NCBI RefSeq assembly: GCF_030063475.1
Contig: NZ_JASIRT010000002.1
Span: forward strand, 248,001 to 312,000
DNA: 64,000 bases
Reading direction: 5' to 3'
Origin: Roseomonas sp. E05
GTDB lineage: Bacteria; Pseudomonadota; Alphaproteobacteria; Acetobacterales; Acetobacteraceae
Shown: piece after piece, positions 1 to 8,484 of the stretch
How the letters are laid out: each line of letters starts with the position of its first letter
How positions within the stretch are numbered: position 1 is the stretch's first letter
Program-made: the position numbers and the translations under genes
Notes under the pieces: model-generated
The model's input: the letters and a program-made list of their open reading frames with translations, nothing else
What the model was told of the DNA's origin: nothing
Databases searched by the model: none

Positions 1-83
1 GTCAGGTGCAGGCGGCGGGCCGCGGCGGCGATCGAACCTTCCTCGACCACGGCCACGAAGCTCTCCAGGAAGCGCGTGTCCAT
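1..83 (-). CDS. LysR-family transcriptional regulator (partial, N-terminus)
   Basis: Only the first 28 or so residues are in the window; the gene runs off the left edge. Translation from the ATG at 83 gives MDTRFLESFVAVVEEGSIAA followed by an AARRLHLT segment, the usual opening of a LysR winged-helix domain (first helix, then the alanine-rich start of the recognition region). It is divergent from the SDR/RraA/Bug cluster that starts about 100 bp away, the classic layout for a LysR regulator controlling the neighbouring catabolic operon. Effector and ligand-binding domain cannot be seen. The family call is fairly safe; the regulatory target is inference. Confidence 0.8.
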   Translation of the reverse strand, partial: MDTRFLESFVAVVEEGSIAAAARRLHL

Positions 84-105
84 CGGAAAGGAAAACTATC
101 TTCCG
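84..105. promoter_or_regulatory. Candidate LysR operator between divergent genes
   Basis: An inverted repeat CGGAA-N12-TTCCG lies just upstream of the LysR start and in the 98-bp divergent gap to the SDR gene. The surrounding bases are unusually A-rich for this window. Position and symmetry fit an autoregulatory site, but it lacks a perfect T-N11-A core, so this is only a suggestion. Confidence 0.25.
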
Positions 106-181
106 AAAGCGGGAAAGGAAGGGTTTTTCTTTGCCCTCGCCCTGTCCAGACTGGCCGCTGAACCGACTTGGGAGAATGGCC

Positions 182-967
182 ATGGATCTGGGCCTCAAGG
201 GCCGGACGGCGCTGGTGCTGGGCGCCGGCGGCGGTCTGGGCGGCGCCATCGCCAAGGCGCTGGCGGCCGAGGGCGCGAAGCTGGCGCTGGCCGATATCAG
301 CGCCGAGGGGCTGAAGCGCATCGAGGGCGAGGTGAAGGCGCTCGGCGCCGAGGCGATGGCCATCGAATGGGACCTCGCCGACCTCGCCGCGATCGACGGC
401 CACGTGCAGCGGATCGAGGAGACGCTCGGCCCGGTGCAGGTGCTGGTGAACAACACCGGCGGCCCGCCGCCGACGCCGGCCAGCGGCCAGGACCCGGCGC
501 TCTGGGCGAAGCACTTCAACGCCATGGTGCTCTCCGTCATCGCGCTGACCGACCGCGTGCTGCCGGGCATGAAGGCGGCGAAGTGGGGCCGCGTCATCAC
601 CAGCACCTCCTCGGGCGTGGTGGCGCCGATCCCCAATCTCGGCATCTCCAACGCGCTGCGCTCGACGCTGGTGGGCTGGTCCAAGACGCTCTCGCGCGAG
701 GTGGCGCGGGACGGCATCACGGTGAACATCGTGCTGCCCGGCCGCGTGGCGACCGACCGCATCAGGTTCCTCGACGAGCAGAAGGCGAAGCGCGAGGGCC
801 GCGCGGTGGAGGAGGTCTCCGCCGAGAGCACCGGCTCCATCCCCGCTGGCCGCTACGGCAAGCCGGAGGAGTATGGCGACGTGGTGGCCTTCCTCGCCTC
901 GGCGCGCGCCTCCTACGTGAACGGCTCGGTCATCCGCGTGGATGGCGGGCTGATCCCCAGCATCTGA
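182..967 (+). CDS. Divergent SDR-family oxidoreductase (FabG-like) lacking canonical Tyr/Lys
   Basis: A 261-residue Rossmann-fold protein. The cofactor glycine motif GAGGGLG sits at residues 14-20 and NNTGG at 90-94, both typical of short-chain dehydrogenases. Ser143 or Ser144 is at the catalytic serine position, but the Tyr-x-x-x-Lys pair is replaced: the aligned segment reads SNALR (about 156-160), giving Ser for Tyr and Arg for Lys. This pattern occurs in a known divergent FabG-like subgroup whose chemistry is not settled. I chose the ATG at 182 because GGAGA at 171-175 is well spaced; an in-frame ATG at 176 and an upstream one at 131 are less likely. It is followed 23 bp later by the RraA-like gene, probably in one operon. 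Substrate unknown. Confidence 0.85.
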   Translation: MDLGLKGRTALVLGAGGGLGGAIAKALAAEGAKLALADISAEGLKRIEGEVKALGAEAMAIEWDLADLAAIDGHVQRIEETLGPVQVLVNNTGGPPPTPASGQDPALWAKHFNAMVLSVIALTDRVLPGMKAAKWGRVITSTSSGVVAPIPNLGISNALRSTLVGWSKTLSREVARDGITVNIVLPGRVATDRIRFLDEQKAKREGRAVEEVSAESTGSIPAGRYGKPEEYGDVVAFLASARASYVNGSVIRVDGGLIPSI

Positions 968-990
968 GACTGCAACAGGACCTTCCGACA

Positions 991-1710
991 ATGGCCGTGG
1001 ACGTTCTTCCGCTCGACCCGAAGATCATCGAGACCCTTTCCGGCATCTCCACCGCGACGCTGACGACGGTGCTGCTGAAGAAGGGCCTGCGCAACGTGTG
1101 GATGCGCGGCACCCGCCCGCTGAAGCCGGGCCAGCCGCGCCTCGTCGGCCGTGCCTTCACGCTGCGCTTCGTGCCCGCGCGCGAGGACCTGGCGACGCCG
1201 GCCTCCTGGTCCAACCCGATCTCCACCCGCTCGGCGATCGAGGCGATGCCCGAGGGCGTCATCGCCATCGCCGACGCGATGGGCGTGACCGATGCCGGCA
1301 TCTTCGGCGACATCCTCTGCGCGCGCATGGCGAAGCGGAAGGTGGCGGCGCTGATCACCGATGGCGTGGTGCGCGACGGGGCCGGCGTCATCGGCACCGG
1401 CCTGCCGGTGTGGTGCCAGGGCAACGCGGCGCCGCCCTCGGTGGCCGGCCTCACCTTCATCAACTGGCAGGAGCCGGTGGGCTGCGGCGGCGTCGCCGTC
1501 TTCCCGAACGATGTCGTGGTCGTGGATGACGACGGCGCCGTGCTGATCCCGCAGGCGCTGGTGGACGAGGTGACCGGGCTCGCCGCCGAACAGGAGGCGC
1601 AGGAGAGCTGGATCATGGGCGAGGTGGAAGGCGGCGCGGCGCTGCCGGGCCTCTATCCGCCGAATGCCGAGAACAAGGCGCGCTACGAGGCGAGCCGCAG
1701 GAAGAGCTGA
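991..1710 (+). CDS. RraA-like protein (HMG/CHA aldolase family)
   Basis: A 239-residue protein of the RraA / 4-hydroxy-4-methyl-2-oxoglutarate aldolase fold, once misnamed dimethylmenaquinone methyltransferase. The family core is visible: G-x-F-G-D around residues 106-110, then the TDGVVRD segment near 124-130, whose Arg-Asp pair is the active-site signature of the metal-dependent class II aldolases. True RraA (RNase E inhibitor) proteins are shorter, about 160 residues, so a catabolic aldolase or decarboxylase role on a short oxo-acid is more likely. It lies between an SDR and a tricarboxylate-receptor gene, which supports organic-acid catabolism. AACAGGA at 974-980 may be its ribosome site. 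Exact substrate not determinable. Confidence 0.82.
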   Translation: MAVDVLPLDPKIIETLSGISTATLTTVLLKKGLRNVWMRGTRPLKPGQPRLVGRAFTLRFVPAREDLATPASWSNPISTRSAIEAMPEGVIAIADAMGVTDAGIFGDILCARMAKRKVAALITDGVVRDGAGVIGTGLPVWCQGNAAPPSVAGLTFINWQEPVGCGGVAVFPNDVVVVDDDGAVLIPQALVDEVTGLAAEQEAQESWIMGEVEGGAALPGLYPPNAENKARYEASRRKS

Positions 1711-1719
1711 CCGGCCCCT

Positions 1720-1763
1720 GGCGCCACGCCCTCCGGGAGAGGGGGCGGGCGCCGCGTGGCGCC
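1720..1763 (+). other. Intergenic hairpin between RraA-like and Bug receptor genes
   Basis: A 10-bp perfect stem (GGCGCCACGC at 1720-1729 pairing with GCGTGGCGCC at 1754-1763) ends directly beside the GGAGG ribosome site of the next gene. There is no T-run, so it is more likely an mRNA-stability or translation-tuning structure than a terminator. Confidence 0.5.
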
Positions 1764-1781
1764 TGGAGGAAAGGAACCGGA

Positions 1782-2759
1782 ATGATGAACCTGACGCGTC
1801 GCAGCCTCGGGCTGCTGGGGGCGGGCGCCCTGCTGGCCCGCCCGGCGCTTGCCGCCACCACCTGGCCGGGTGACCGGCCGATCATGGTGATCGTGCCCTA
1901 TCCGCCGGGCGGCGGGGTGGACCAGATGGCGCGGATGATCCTGCCCGCCGTGCAGCGCCATCTGCCCGGAGCCACCTTCGTGGTGGAGAACCGGCCGGGC
2001 GCCGGCAGCCAGATCGGCATGGAGGCCGCCTTCAACGCGCGCCCCGATGGCTACACGCTGGGTGCGGTCTCCTCGCCGGCGCTGATGACGATCCCCTTCG
2101 AGCGGCCGGTCCGCTACAAGGTGAACGAGCTCTCCTACATCGCGAATGTGGTGGATGATCCCGGCGGGCTCTGGGTGAACAAGGACTCCCCCATCCGCGA
2201 CCTCGCCGACCTGCTGGCGCGCGCGAAGAAGGAGCCGGGAATGCTGAGCCTCGGCACCACCGGCATCGGCTCGGACGACCATCTGCTGATGCTGCTGGTG
2301 GAGGAGGCAGTGCCGGGCGCCCGCTTCAGCCATGTGCCCTTCAACGGCGCGGCGCCGCTGCAGACCGCCGTGCTGGGCGGTCATCTCGATCTCGGCTGCT
2401 TCAACGTCAGCGAGGGCCTGCCGGGCTTCCGCGACGGGCGCTTCCGCTGCCTCGCGCAGGGCGGCGCGGAACGCGATCCCTCCTTGCCCGAGGTGCCGAC
2501 GCTGAAGGAGCAGGGCGTCTCCGTGGTGGCGACCGCTCAGCGCGGCATCGTCGGGCCGCCGGGCCTGCCGGAGGAGATGCAGCGGAAGTTGACGGCGGCC
2601 TTCGCCGCGGCCCTGGCGGACCCGCAATTCCTGGCGGATGCCAAGCGTGCGGGCCTGCCGGTGCAGGGCGCGGTCGGCGCGCAGTACCGCGAGGCGGTGC
2701 TTGGCCTGGACGGCAAGCTGCAGGATATGTGGGCCCGCAAGCCCTGGCGCGACCAGTAA
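1782..2759 (+). CDS. Bug/TctC-family tripartite tricarboxylate transporter receptor
   Basis: A 325-residue periplasmic solute receptor. The N-terminus carries TRRSLGLLGAGALL and an ALA cleavage-like site near residue 24, a twin-arginine-like or Sec signal. The mature protein opens with WPGDRPI and VPYPPGGGVDQMAR (about residues 40-54), the hallmark ligand loop of Bug proteins, and continues with ENRPGAGSQIG. Family members bind carboxylates and hand them to TctAB-type permeases. No tctA or tctB is nearby, so this is one of the many orphan receptors found in Burkholderiales and Acetobacteraceae. GGAGGAAAGGAA lies 6 to 17 bases upstream. It probably forms one operon with the preceding SDR and RraA-like genes. 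Confidence 0.92.
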   Translation: MMNLTRRSLGLLGAGALLARPALAATTWPGDRPIMVIVPYPPGGGVDQMARMILPAVQRHLPGATFVVENRPGAGSQIGMEAAFNARPDGYTLGAVSSPALMTIPFERPVRYKVNELSYIANVVDDPGGLWVNKDSPIRDLADLLARAKKEPGMLSLGTTGIGSDDHLLMLLVEEAVPGARFSHVPFNGAAPLQTAVLGGHLDLGCFNVSEGLPGFRDGRFRCLAQGGAERDPSLPEVPTLKEQGVSVVATAQRGIVGPPGLPEEMQRKLTAAFAAALADPQFLADAKRAGLPVQGAVGAQYREAVLGLDGKLQDMWARKPWRDQ

Positions 2760-2805
2760 GGGCGCGCGACGCCGTGGCCGCTCCATGCGGCCACGGCAGG
2801 CGGGT

Positions 2806-3075
2806 TCAGACCGCCTTCTTCAGGTTCGGCGAGGCCTTGAAGCGCACGGTCTTGCCAGCCTTCACCTTCACCGGCTCGCCGGTGCGCGGGTTCACCGCCT
2901 TGCGCGCCTTGGTCTTGCGCACGGAGAAGGTGCCGAAGCTCGGCAGGGTGAAGCCGCCGCTCTTCTTCATCTCCTTGATGATCGCCGCGACCAGGTCGCT
3001 CGCCGCGCGATTGGCGGCGACGCCGGTGCAGCCGACGGAATCCTGGATCACCTGGGAGAGGAAGGCTTTCGACAT
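2806..3075 (-). CDS. HU-family DNA-binding protein
   Basis: An 89-residue basic protein with the HU/IHF architecture: two N-terminal helices (1-45), then the GGFTLPSFGTF segment and the beta-arm region KARKAVNPRTGEPVKVKAGK (about 57-76) that wraps into the DNA minor groove, ending in a lysine-rich tail. It bends DNA non-specifically and compacts the nucleoid. The ATG at 3075 is chosen because translation from it starts with MSKAFLSQVIQ, the usual HU opening; an upstream in-frame extension to 3192 has no family resemblance. It is a single gene, transcribed towards the Bug gene, with a 46-bp convergent gap. Confidence 0.92.
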   Translation of the reverse strand: MSKAFLSQVIQDSVGCTGVAANRAASDLVAAIIKEMKKSGGFTLPSFGTFSVRKTKARKAVNPRTGEPVKVKAGKTVRFKASPNLKKAV

Positions 3076-3229
3076 CTGTGTGTGACTCTCGTTGCTGGCA
3101 GCGGGCTTTTTTTGACCGCCGGAATCGTTGGCGGCGCTGCTTAGCAAGTGCCGAAGCCGCTGGCCAGCATTCCCGTGCCGCTGCTGCTTCAAAACGGCGG
3201 TGCGCGGCAGACTCCGGGCAGAGGGCGTG

Positions 3230-3249
3230 CGGGGGCGGCGCCGCCCCCG
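3230..3249. terminator. Perfect GC palindrome downstream of aminotransferase gene
   Basis: A 20-bp perfect palindrome built of G5-C-GGCGCC-G-C5 lies 7 bp from the dispersed element at 3256-3325 and downstream of the aminotransferase stop on the minus strand. It has no T-run. It likely acts with the adjacent element to end or stabilise that transcript. Similar GGGGCGGCGCC hairpins occur at 11188 and 23835. Confidence 0.45.
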
Positions 3250-3255
3250 CCCATG

Positions 3256-3325
3256 CTAGAGCATTTTGTTTTGACGAGCATCTTCACCCGTTCCGATGAT
3301 GCCATCGGAGCGGGATCTGCTCTAG
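3256..3325 (+). repeat. Dispersed palindromic element, copy A (70 bp)
   Basis: The element starts CTAGAGCA and ends TGCTCTAG, perfect 8-bp terminal inverted repeats. An internal hairpin (TCCGATG pairing with CATCGGA) spans about 3292-3309. Bases 3268-3325 match 43990-44047, in inverse orientation, with 3 differences in 58. The terminal CTAG supplies the TAG stop of the aminotransferase gene (complement of 3322-3324). It encodes nothing visible. Size, termini and placement at a gene end resemble REP/MITE-type intergenic repeats, but I do not recognise a named family. Confidence 0.85.
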
Positions 3326-4515
3326 CTGGCGGCGGCCAGGCTGCCGGTGTCGCGGGATGCCTTCCAGGCGGTGAGCCGCGCCAGCGCCTCGTCCAGCACC
3401 TCCATCCGCTTGCAGAAGGCGAAGCGCACGAAGTGGTGCGGCGCATCCGCCCCTGCATAGAAGGCGGAGACCGGAATCGCCGTCACCTTTGCCGTCTCGG
3501 TGATGTGGCGGCAGAAGGCCACGTCATCGCCCGCGAATCCGAGCGGCGTGAAGTCGGCGGTAACGAAGTAGCTGCCCTGGCTGGTCAGCACGCCGAAGCC
3601 GAGTGCCGCCAGCCCGGCCGAAAGCCGGTCGCGCTTCGCCTGCAGGTCGGCGGCGAGTTCGGTGAAGTAGCGATCATCCTTCGCCAGGCCGACGGCCACC
3701 GCGCGCTGCAAATTCGGCGCGGTGGTGAAGGTCAGGTTCTGGTGCGCCTTGGCGACATTTGGCGCCAGGCTGCGGTCGCAGGTGATGTAGCCGACCTTCC
3801 AGCCCGTGAGGTTGAAGGTCTTGCCCGCCGAGCCGATACGCAGGCAGCGCTCGCGCATGCCCGGCAGGGTCATCAGCGGAATGTGCTTCCAGCCGTCGAA
3901 GGTCAGGTGCTCATAGACCTCGTCGCAGATGGCGTAGGTGTCGTGCCGCTGGCACAGCTCGGCGATGAAGGCGAGCTCGGCGGCGGTGAACACCTTGCTG
4001 GCCGGGTTCATCGGCGAGTTGAGCAGGATCGCCTTGGTCTTGGGGCCGAAGGCGGCGGCCAGCTCGGCCCGCGGCAGCTCCCATTTGGGCGGCGAGAGGC
4101 GCACCAGCTTCGGCACCGCACCGAGCAGCTTCACCACCGGCAGGTAGGTGTCGTAGAGCGGCTCCAGCAGCACCACCTCGTCGCCCGGGTTCAGCACCGC
4201 CATCAGGCAGGCCGTCAGGGCCTCGGTGGCGCCGGAGGTCACCACCACCTCGGCGTTCGGGTCGATCTCCAGCCCGTAGAAGCGCCGATTCGCGGCCGCC
4301 ACCGCCTGGCGCAGCTCGGGCAGGCCGGTCAGCGGGGGATACTGGTTGCGGTTGTCGAGCAGCGCCTCGGCGGCGGCGCGCACCACGTCCTCCGGCCCAT
4401 CATAGTCGGGGAAGCCCTGGCCGAGATTGATCGCGCCATGCTGCACGGCCAGGGCCGACATCACGGTGAAGACGGTGGTTCCGGTGGCGGAGAGCAGGTC
4501 GTTCTGCGGCTTCAT
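3322..4515 (-). CDS. PLP-dependent aminotransferase, class I/II
   Basis: A 397-residue fold-type I aminotransferase. It opens with the GTTVFTVMSALA and GAINLGQGFPDYDGPE segments (about 11-45) shared by kynurenine and methionine (YbdL/KYAT-like) aminotransferases. The motifs SGATEAL (cofactor phosphate), NSPMNPASKVF, CDEVYEHL and GSAGKTFNLTGWKVG follow; the lysine in the last is the Schiff-base residue, and an SFxxR-like carboxylate arginine lies near the C-terminus (HFVRFAFCK). It is cytosolic. I chose the ATG at 4515; 54 upstream in-frame residues are low-complexity. The TAG stop lies inside the terminal repeat of the element at 3256-3325. Amino-acid specificity is not decidable. Confidence 0.9.
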   Translation of the reverse strand: MKPQNDLLSATGTTVFTVMSALAVQHGAINLGQGFPDYDGPEDVVRAAAEALLDNRNQYPPLTGLPELRQAVAAANRRFYGLEIDPNAEVVVTSGATEALTACLMAVLNPGDEVVLLEPLYDTYLPVVKLLGAVPKLVRLSPPKWELPRAELAAAFGPKTKAILLNSPMNPASKVFTAAELAFIAELCQRHDTYAICDEVYEHLTFDGWKHIPLMTLPGMRERCLRIGSAGKTFNLTGWKVGYITCDRSLAPNVAKAHQNLTFTTAPNLQRAVAVGLAKDDRYFTELAADLQAKRDRLSAGLAALGFGVLTSQGSYFVTADFTPLGFAGDDVAFCRHITETAKVTAIPVSAFYAGADAPHHFVRFAFCKRMEVLDEALARLTAWKASRDTGSLAAAS

Positions 4516-5244
<729 letters not shown>

Positions 5245-5299
5245 GCGCAGGTTTTCCGGCCGCCCCCGCCTGGGGAGGCGGTTGGCCGGCTGAGGCGGC

Positions 5300-5332
5300 G
5301 GCAGGGGGCGGCTCTTCGGGGCACCCCCTGCC
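5300..5332 (+). other. Strong hairpin between glnB and glnA
   Basis: A 9-bp perfect stem (GGCAGGGGG at 5300-5308 with CCCCCTGCC at 5324-5332) sits mid-gap in the glnB-glnA spacer. It has no T-run. It may set the ratio of glnA to glnB message by partial termination or by protecting the 3' part of a processed transcript; both are inference. Confidence 0.55.
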
Positions 5333-5410
5333 CATGCCGCCGCGGGGACGGGGGAGGGCCCTGGTCCCGCGGACTTCTTGAAGTGTCTTAGGGGAACAGG
5401 ACCGCACACG

Positions 5411-6847
5411 ATGGCGAAGAAGCCTACCGCAGTGTCCAGCAATGCCGTCTCCAAGGTCATGGAGATGATCAAGGAGAACAGCGTCGAGTACGTGGACTTC
5501 CGGTTCACGGACCCGCGCGGCAAGTGGCAACACACCGCCCAGCACGTCTCCACCATCGAGGAGGAGATCTTCACGGACGGCATCATGTTCGACGGCTCCT
5601 CGATCGCCGGCTGGAAGGCGATCAACGAGTCCGACATGATCCTGATGCCGGATGCGGCATCCGCCTGCATGGACCCGTTCGCCGCGAAGCCGCAGCTGAT
5701 CCTGTTCTGCGACATCATCGAGCCCTCCACCGGTCAGGCCTACAACCGCGACCCGCGCTCGACCGCGAAGAAGGCCGAGGCCTATCTCGCCTCCACCGGC
5801 ATCGGTGACACCGCCTTCTTCGGCCCCGAGGCCGAGTTCTTCATTTTCGACAACGTGAAGTTCGGCACGGGTGGCAACTACGGCATCTACCAGCTCGACA
5901 GCGTCGAGGGTCCGGGTGCCAGCCTGAAGGATTTCCCCGAGGGCAACATGGGCCACCGCCCGGTGGTCAAGGGCGGCTACTTCCCGGTCCCGCCGGTCGA
6001 CAGCGAGAGCGACCTGCGCGCCGAGATGCTCTCGACCATGATCGAGATGGGCGTCGCCGGCGAGAAGCACCACCACGAGGTGGCGCAGTCGCAGCATGAG
6101 CTCGGCACGAAGTTCGGTCCGCTGGTGCAGCAGGCCGACCACATGCAGATCTACAAGTACGTCATCCACAACGTCGCGCACAGCTACGGCAAGACGGCGA
6201 CCTTCATGCCGAAGCCGATCTATGGCGACAACGGCTCGGGCATGCACGTGCACCAGTCGATCTGGAAGGCGGGCAAGCCGGTCTTTGCCGGCAACGGCTA
6301 TGCCGACCTGTCCGACCAGGCGCTGTGGTACATCGGCGGCATCATCAAGCACGCCAAGGCGCTGAACGCCTTCACCAACCCGTCCACCAACTCCTACAAG
6401 CGCCTGATCCCGGGCTTCGAGGCGCCGGTGCTGCTGGCCTATTCCGCCCGCAACCGCTCGGCCTCCTGCCGCATCCCCTACGCGACGAGCCCGAAGGCGA
6501 AGCGCGTCGAGGTCCGCTTCCCCGACCCGACCGCCAACCCCTACCTGGCCTTCGCCGCCATGCTGATGGCCGGCCTCGATGGCATCAAGAACAAGATCCA
6601 TCCGGGCGAGGCGATGGACAAGGACCTCTACGACCTGCCGCCGGAGGAGCTGAAGGGCATCCCGACGGTCTGCGGCTCGCTGCGCGAGGCGCTGGAGTCG
6701 CTCGCCGCCGACCACGAGTTCCTGCTCGCCGGCGACGTCTTCACCCAGGACCAGATCGAGAGCTACATCGAGCTGAAGTGGTCCGAGGTGTACAAGTTCG
6801 AGCACACCCCGCACCCGGTCGAGTTCGAGATGTACTACTCCGTCTGA
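5411..6847 (+). CDS. glnA: Glutamine synthetase type I
   Basis: A 478-residue dodecameric enzyme that forms glutamine from glutamate, ammonia and ATP. Visible GSI signatures are [17 protein letters not shown] (about 61-77), the metal/ATP segment [10 protein letters not shown] (about 139-148), the adenine-loop [24 protein letters not shown], and the [11 protein letters not shown] stretch. The [11 protein letters not shown] motif near residue 400 contains the tyrosine that is adenylylated in nitrogen excess, fitting control through the P-II protein encoded just upstream. The ATG at 5411 follows AGGGGAACAGG. Its TGA stop lies in the first copy of a 26-bp tandem repeat, and a strong terminator follows. 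Confidence 0.97.
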   Translation: MAKKPTAVSSNAVSKVMEMIKENSVEYVDFRFTDPRGKWQHTAQHVSTIEEEIFTDGIMFDGSSIAGWKAINESDMILMPDAASACMDPFAAKPQLILFCDIIEPSTGQAYNRDPRSTAKKAEAYLASTGIGDTAFFGPEAEFFIFDNVKFGTGGNYGIYQLDSVEGPGASLKDFPEGNMGHRPVVKGGYFPVPPVDSESDLRAEMLSTMIEMGVAGEKHHHEVAQSQHELGTKFGPLVQQADHMQIYKYVIHNVAHSYGKTATFMPKPIYGDNGSGMHVHQSIWKAGKPVFAGNGYADLSDQALWYIGGIIKHAKALNAFTNPSTNSYKRLIPGFEAPVLLAYSARNRSASCRIPYATSPKAKRVEVRFPDPTANPYLAFAAMLMAGLDGIKNKIHPGEAMDKDLYDLPPEELKGIPTVCGSLREALESLAADHEFLLAGDVFTQDQIESYIELKWSEVYKFEHTPHPVEFEMYYSV

Positions 6848-6892
6848 ACCGCGCAGCGGTTTGGACCGTCTGAACCGCGCTGCGGTTTGGGC
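6841..6892 (+). repeat. 26-bp tandem duplication over the glnA stop codon
   Basis: Two near-identical 26-bp units (6841-6866 and 6867-6892) each contain CGTCTGAACCGCGC and a small hairpin AACCGC-N3-GCGGTT. The first unit includes the last glnA codons and its TGA. It lies directly before the terminator at 6902. Confidence 0.8.
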
Positions 6893-6901
6893 AAACGGAA
6901 G

Positions 6902-6931
6902 CGCCCCGGGGGAAACCCCGGGGCGTTTTTT
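6902..6931 (+). terminator. Rho-independent terminator of glnBA
   Basis: A perfect 10-bp stem (CGCCCCGGGG / CCCCGGGGCG) with a GAAA tetraloop is followed by six Ts. This is a textbook intrinsic terminator, 55 bp after the glnA stop. Confidence 0.95.
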
Positions 6932-6946
6932 CTTGGGCCGGAAGAC

Positions 6947-7327
6947 TCAGGCGGCCCGGTCGGCGGCCTCCCGCGCCGCCGCGGGCTTGCCGAAGCGGCT
7001 GAGGTTGGCGTCGCCCCAGTCCTTCAGGGCAAGCAGGATGGGCTCGATGCTGCGCCCCAGGGGGGAGAGGCTGTACTCCACCTTGGGCGGCACCTGGGCA
7101 TAGACGCGGCGCTCGATCAGCCCATCCTCCTCCAGTTCCCGCAGCTGATTTGTCAGCATGCGCTGCGTGACGCCGGGGATCTGCCGCCGGATCTCGTTGA
7201 AGCGCAGGGTGCCGCCCAGGAGGTGGAACAGCACCACGCATTTCCACTTGCCGTCGATCAGGCTGATCGCCGCTTCCACCGCGCAGCCGGGATTGCAGTC
7301 GAGGCGCAGGTGCCGGGCCTTGGCCAT
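6947..7327 (-). CDS. HxlR-family transcriptional regulator
   Basis: A 126-residue winged-helix protein. It has the family opening CNPGCAVEAAISLIDGKWK (about 11-29), with the Cys-Pro-x-Cys-like cysteine pair, then the FNEIRRQIPGVTQRMLTNQLREL recognition segment and the wing region ERRVYAQVPPKVEYSLSPLG. HxlR proteins act as dimers and often sense electrophiles or redox change through the N-terminal cysteine. The ATG at 7327 has AAAGGA at suitable spacing. It is divergent from the MDR oxidoreductase at 7425, a common pairing in which the regulator controls the reductase. The specific inducer is unknown. Confidence 0.92.
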   Translation of the reverse strand: MAKARHLRLDCNPGCAVEAAISLIDGKWKCVVLFHLLGGTLRFNEIRRQIPGVTQRMLTNQLRELEEDGLIERRVYAQVPPKVEYSLSPLGRSIEPILLALKDWGDANLSRFGKPAAAREAADRAA

Positions 7328-7424
7328 CACGGTATCCTTTTCAACACTATGGGCGGTGCTTGTGCGTATTGGCTCCTCACGACGGTAGGCACAGTTGGAG
7401 GCCATTGCAAACGGAGCGAAGCCG

Positions 7425-8438
7425 ATGAAAGCCGTTGCCTATCAGTCCGCCGGTCCGCTGGAGCGCGCGGACGCGCTGGTCGACGTCCAGCTCGACAAGC
7501 CGGTGCCGCACGGGCGGGATCTCCTGGTCGAGGTCCAGGCCATCTCGGTCAACCCGGCCGACTACAAGGTCCGGCGCAGCGTTCCGGCCGAGCCGGGGCA
7601 GTGGAAGGTGCTTGGTTGGGACGCCGTCGGGACGGTGGTCGCCGCCGGCGAGGGCGTGCGCTCCTTCAACCCCGGGGACGAGGTCTTCTATGCAGGATCG
7701 CTGATCCGCCCAGGGACCAACAGCGAGTTCCACCTGGTCGATGAGCGCATCGTCGGCCGCAAGCCGGCCTCGCTCACGGCGGCGGAGGCGGCGGCGCTGC
7801 CGCTGACCGCGATCACGGCCTGGGAAATGCTGTTCGACCGCCTGGACGTGGCGCGGCCCGTGCCCGGCGCGGCCAAGGCCGTCCTGATCATCGGCGGTGC
7901 CGGCGGCGTCGGTTCGCTGGCGATCCAGCTGCTTCGCGCGCTGACCGACCTGACGGTGATCGCGACCGCCTCACGCCCGGAGACCCGAAGCTGGGTGAAG
8001 GAGCTGGGCGCGCATCACGTGGTGGATCACCATGCGCCACTGGCCGCTCAGGTGGCGGCCTTGGGGATCGGGGCGCCGGCCTTCGTCTTCTCGACCAATG
8101 AAACGCATCGCCAGCTCGACGAGATCGCCGCGCTGATCGCGCCGCAGGGCCGCTTCGGCCTGATCGACGATCCGGAGACGCTGGATGTCGTGGGCTTCAA
8201 GCGCAAGTCGGTCTCGATCCACTGGGAGCTGATGTTCACGCGCCCGATCTTCGAAACCGCCGACATGGAGGAGCAGGGCAAGCTGCTGAACAGGCTCGCC
8301 GGGCTGGTGGATGCGGGCCGTATCCGCACCACGCTGACCGAGCGGATGTCGCCGATCAACGCGGCCAATCTCAGGAAGGCGCATGCGCTGCTGGAAAGCG
8401 GCAAGGCCAAAGGCAAGATCGTGCTGGAAGGCTTCTGA
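7425..8438 (+). CDS. Zinc-independent MDR-type quinone/alcohol oxidoreductase
   Basis: A 337-residue medium-chain dehydrogenase/reductase. It has the N-terminal GroES-like part with SVNPADYKVR (about 44-53), GWDAVGTVVAAGEGV, and GDEVFYAGS, then the nucleotide-binding turn GGAGGVGS at about 159-166. The catalytic zinc Cys and the Cys4 structural lobe are absent, so it belongs with NAD(P)H quinone-reductase-like members. It resembles the zinc-binding-alcohol-dehydrogenase-family proteins commonly found beside HxlR regulators. The divergent HxlR gene, 97 bp away, probably controls it. Likely role: reduction of reactive carbonyls or quinones (inference). Confidence 0.88.
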   Translation: MKAVAYQSAGPLERADALVDVQLDKPVPHGRDLLVEVQAISVNPADYKVRRSVPAEPGQWKVLGWDAVGTVVAAGEGVRSFNPGDEVFYAGSLIRPGTNSEFHLVDERIVGRKPASLTAAEAAALPLTAITAWEMLFDRLDVARPVPGAAKAVLIIGGAGGVGSLAIQLLRALTDLTVIATASRPETRSWVKELGAHHVVDHHAPLAAQVAALGIGAPAFVFSTNETHRQLDEIAALIAPQGRFGLIDDPETLDVVGFKRKSVSIHWELMFTRPIFETADMEEQGKLLNRLAGLVDAGRIRTTLTERMSPINAANLRKAHALLESGKAKGKIVLEGF

Positions 8439-8484
8439 AGCGCGGCGGGGGCAGGAGCGGCACGAAGGCCGCTCCTGCCCATCC

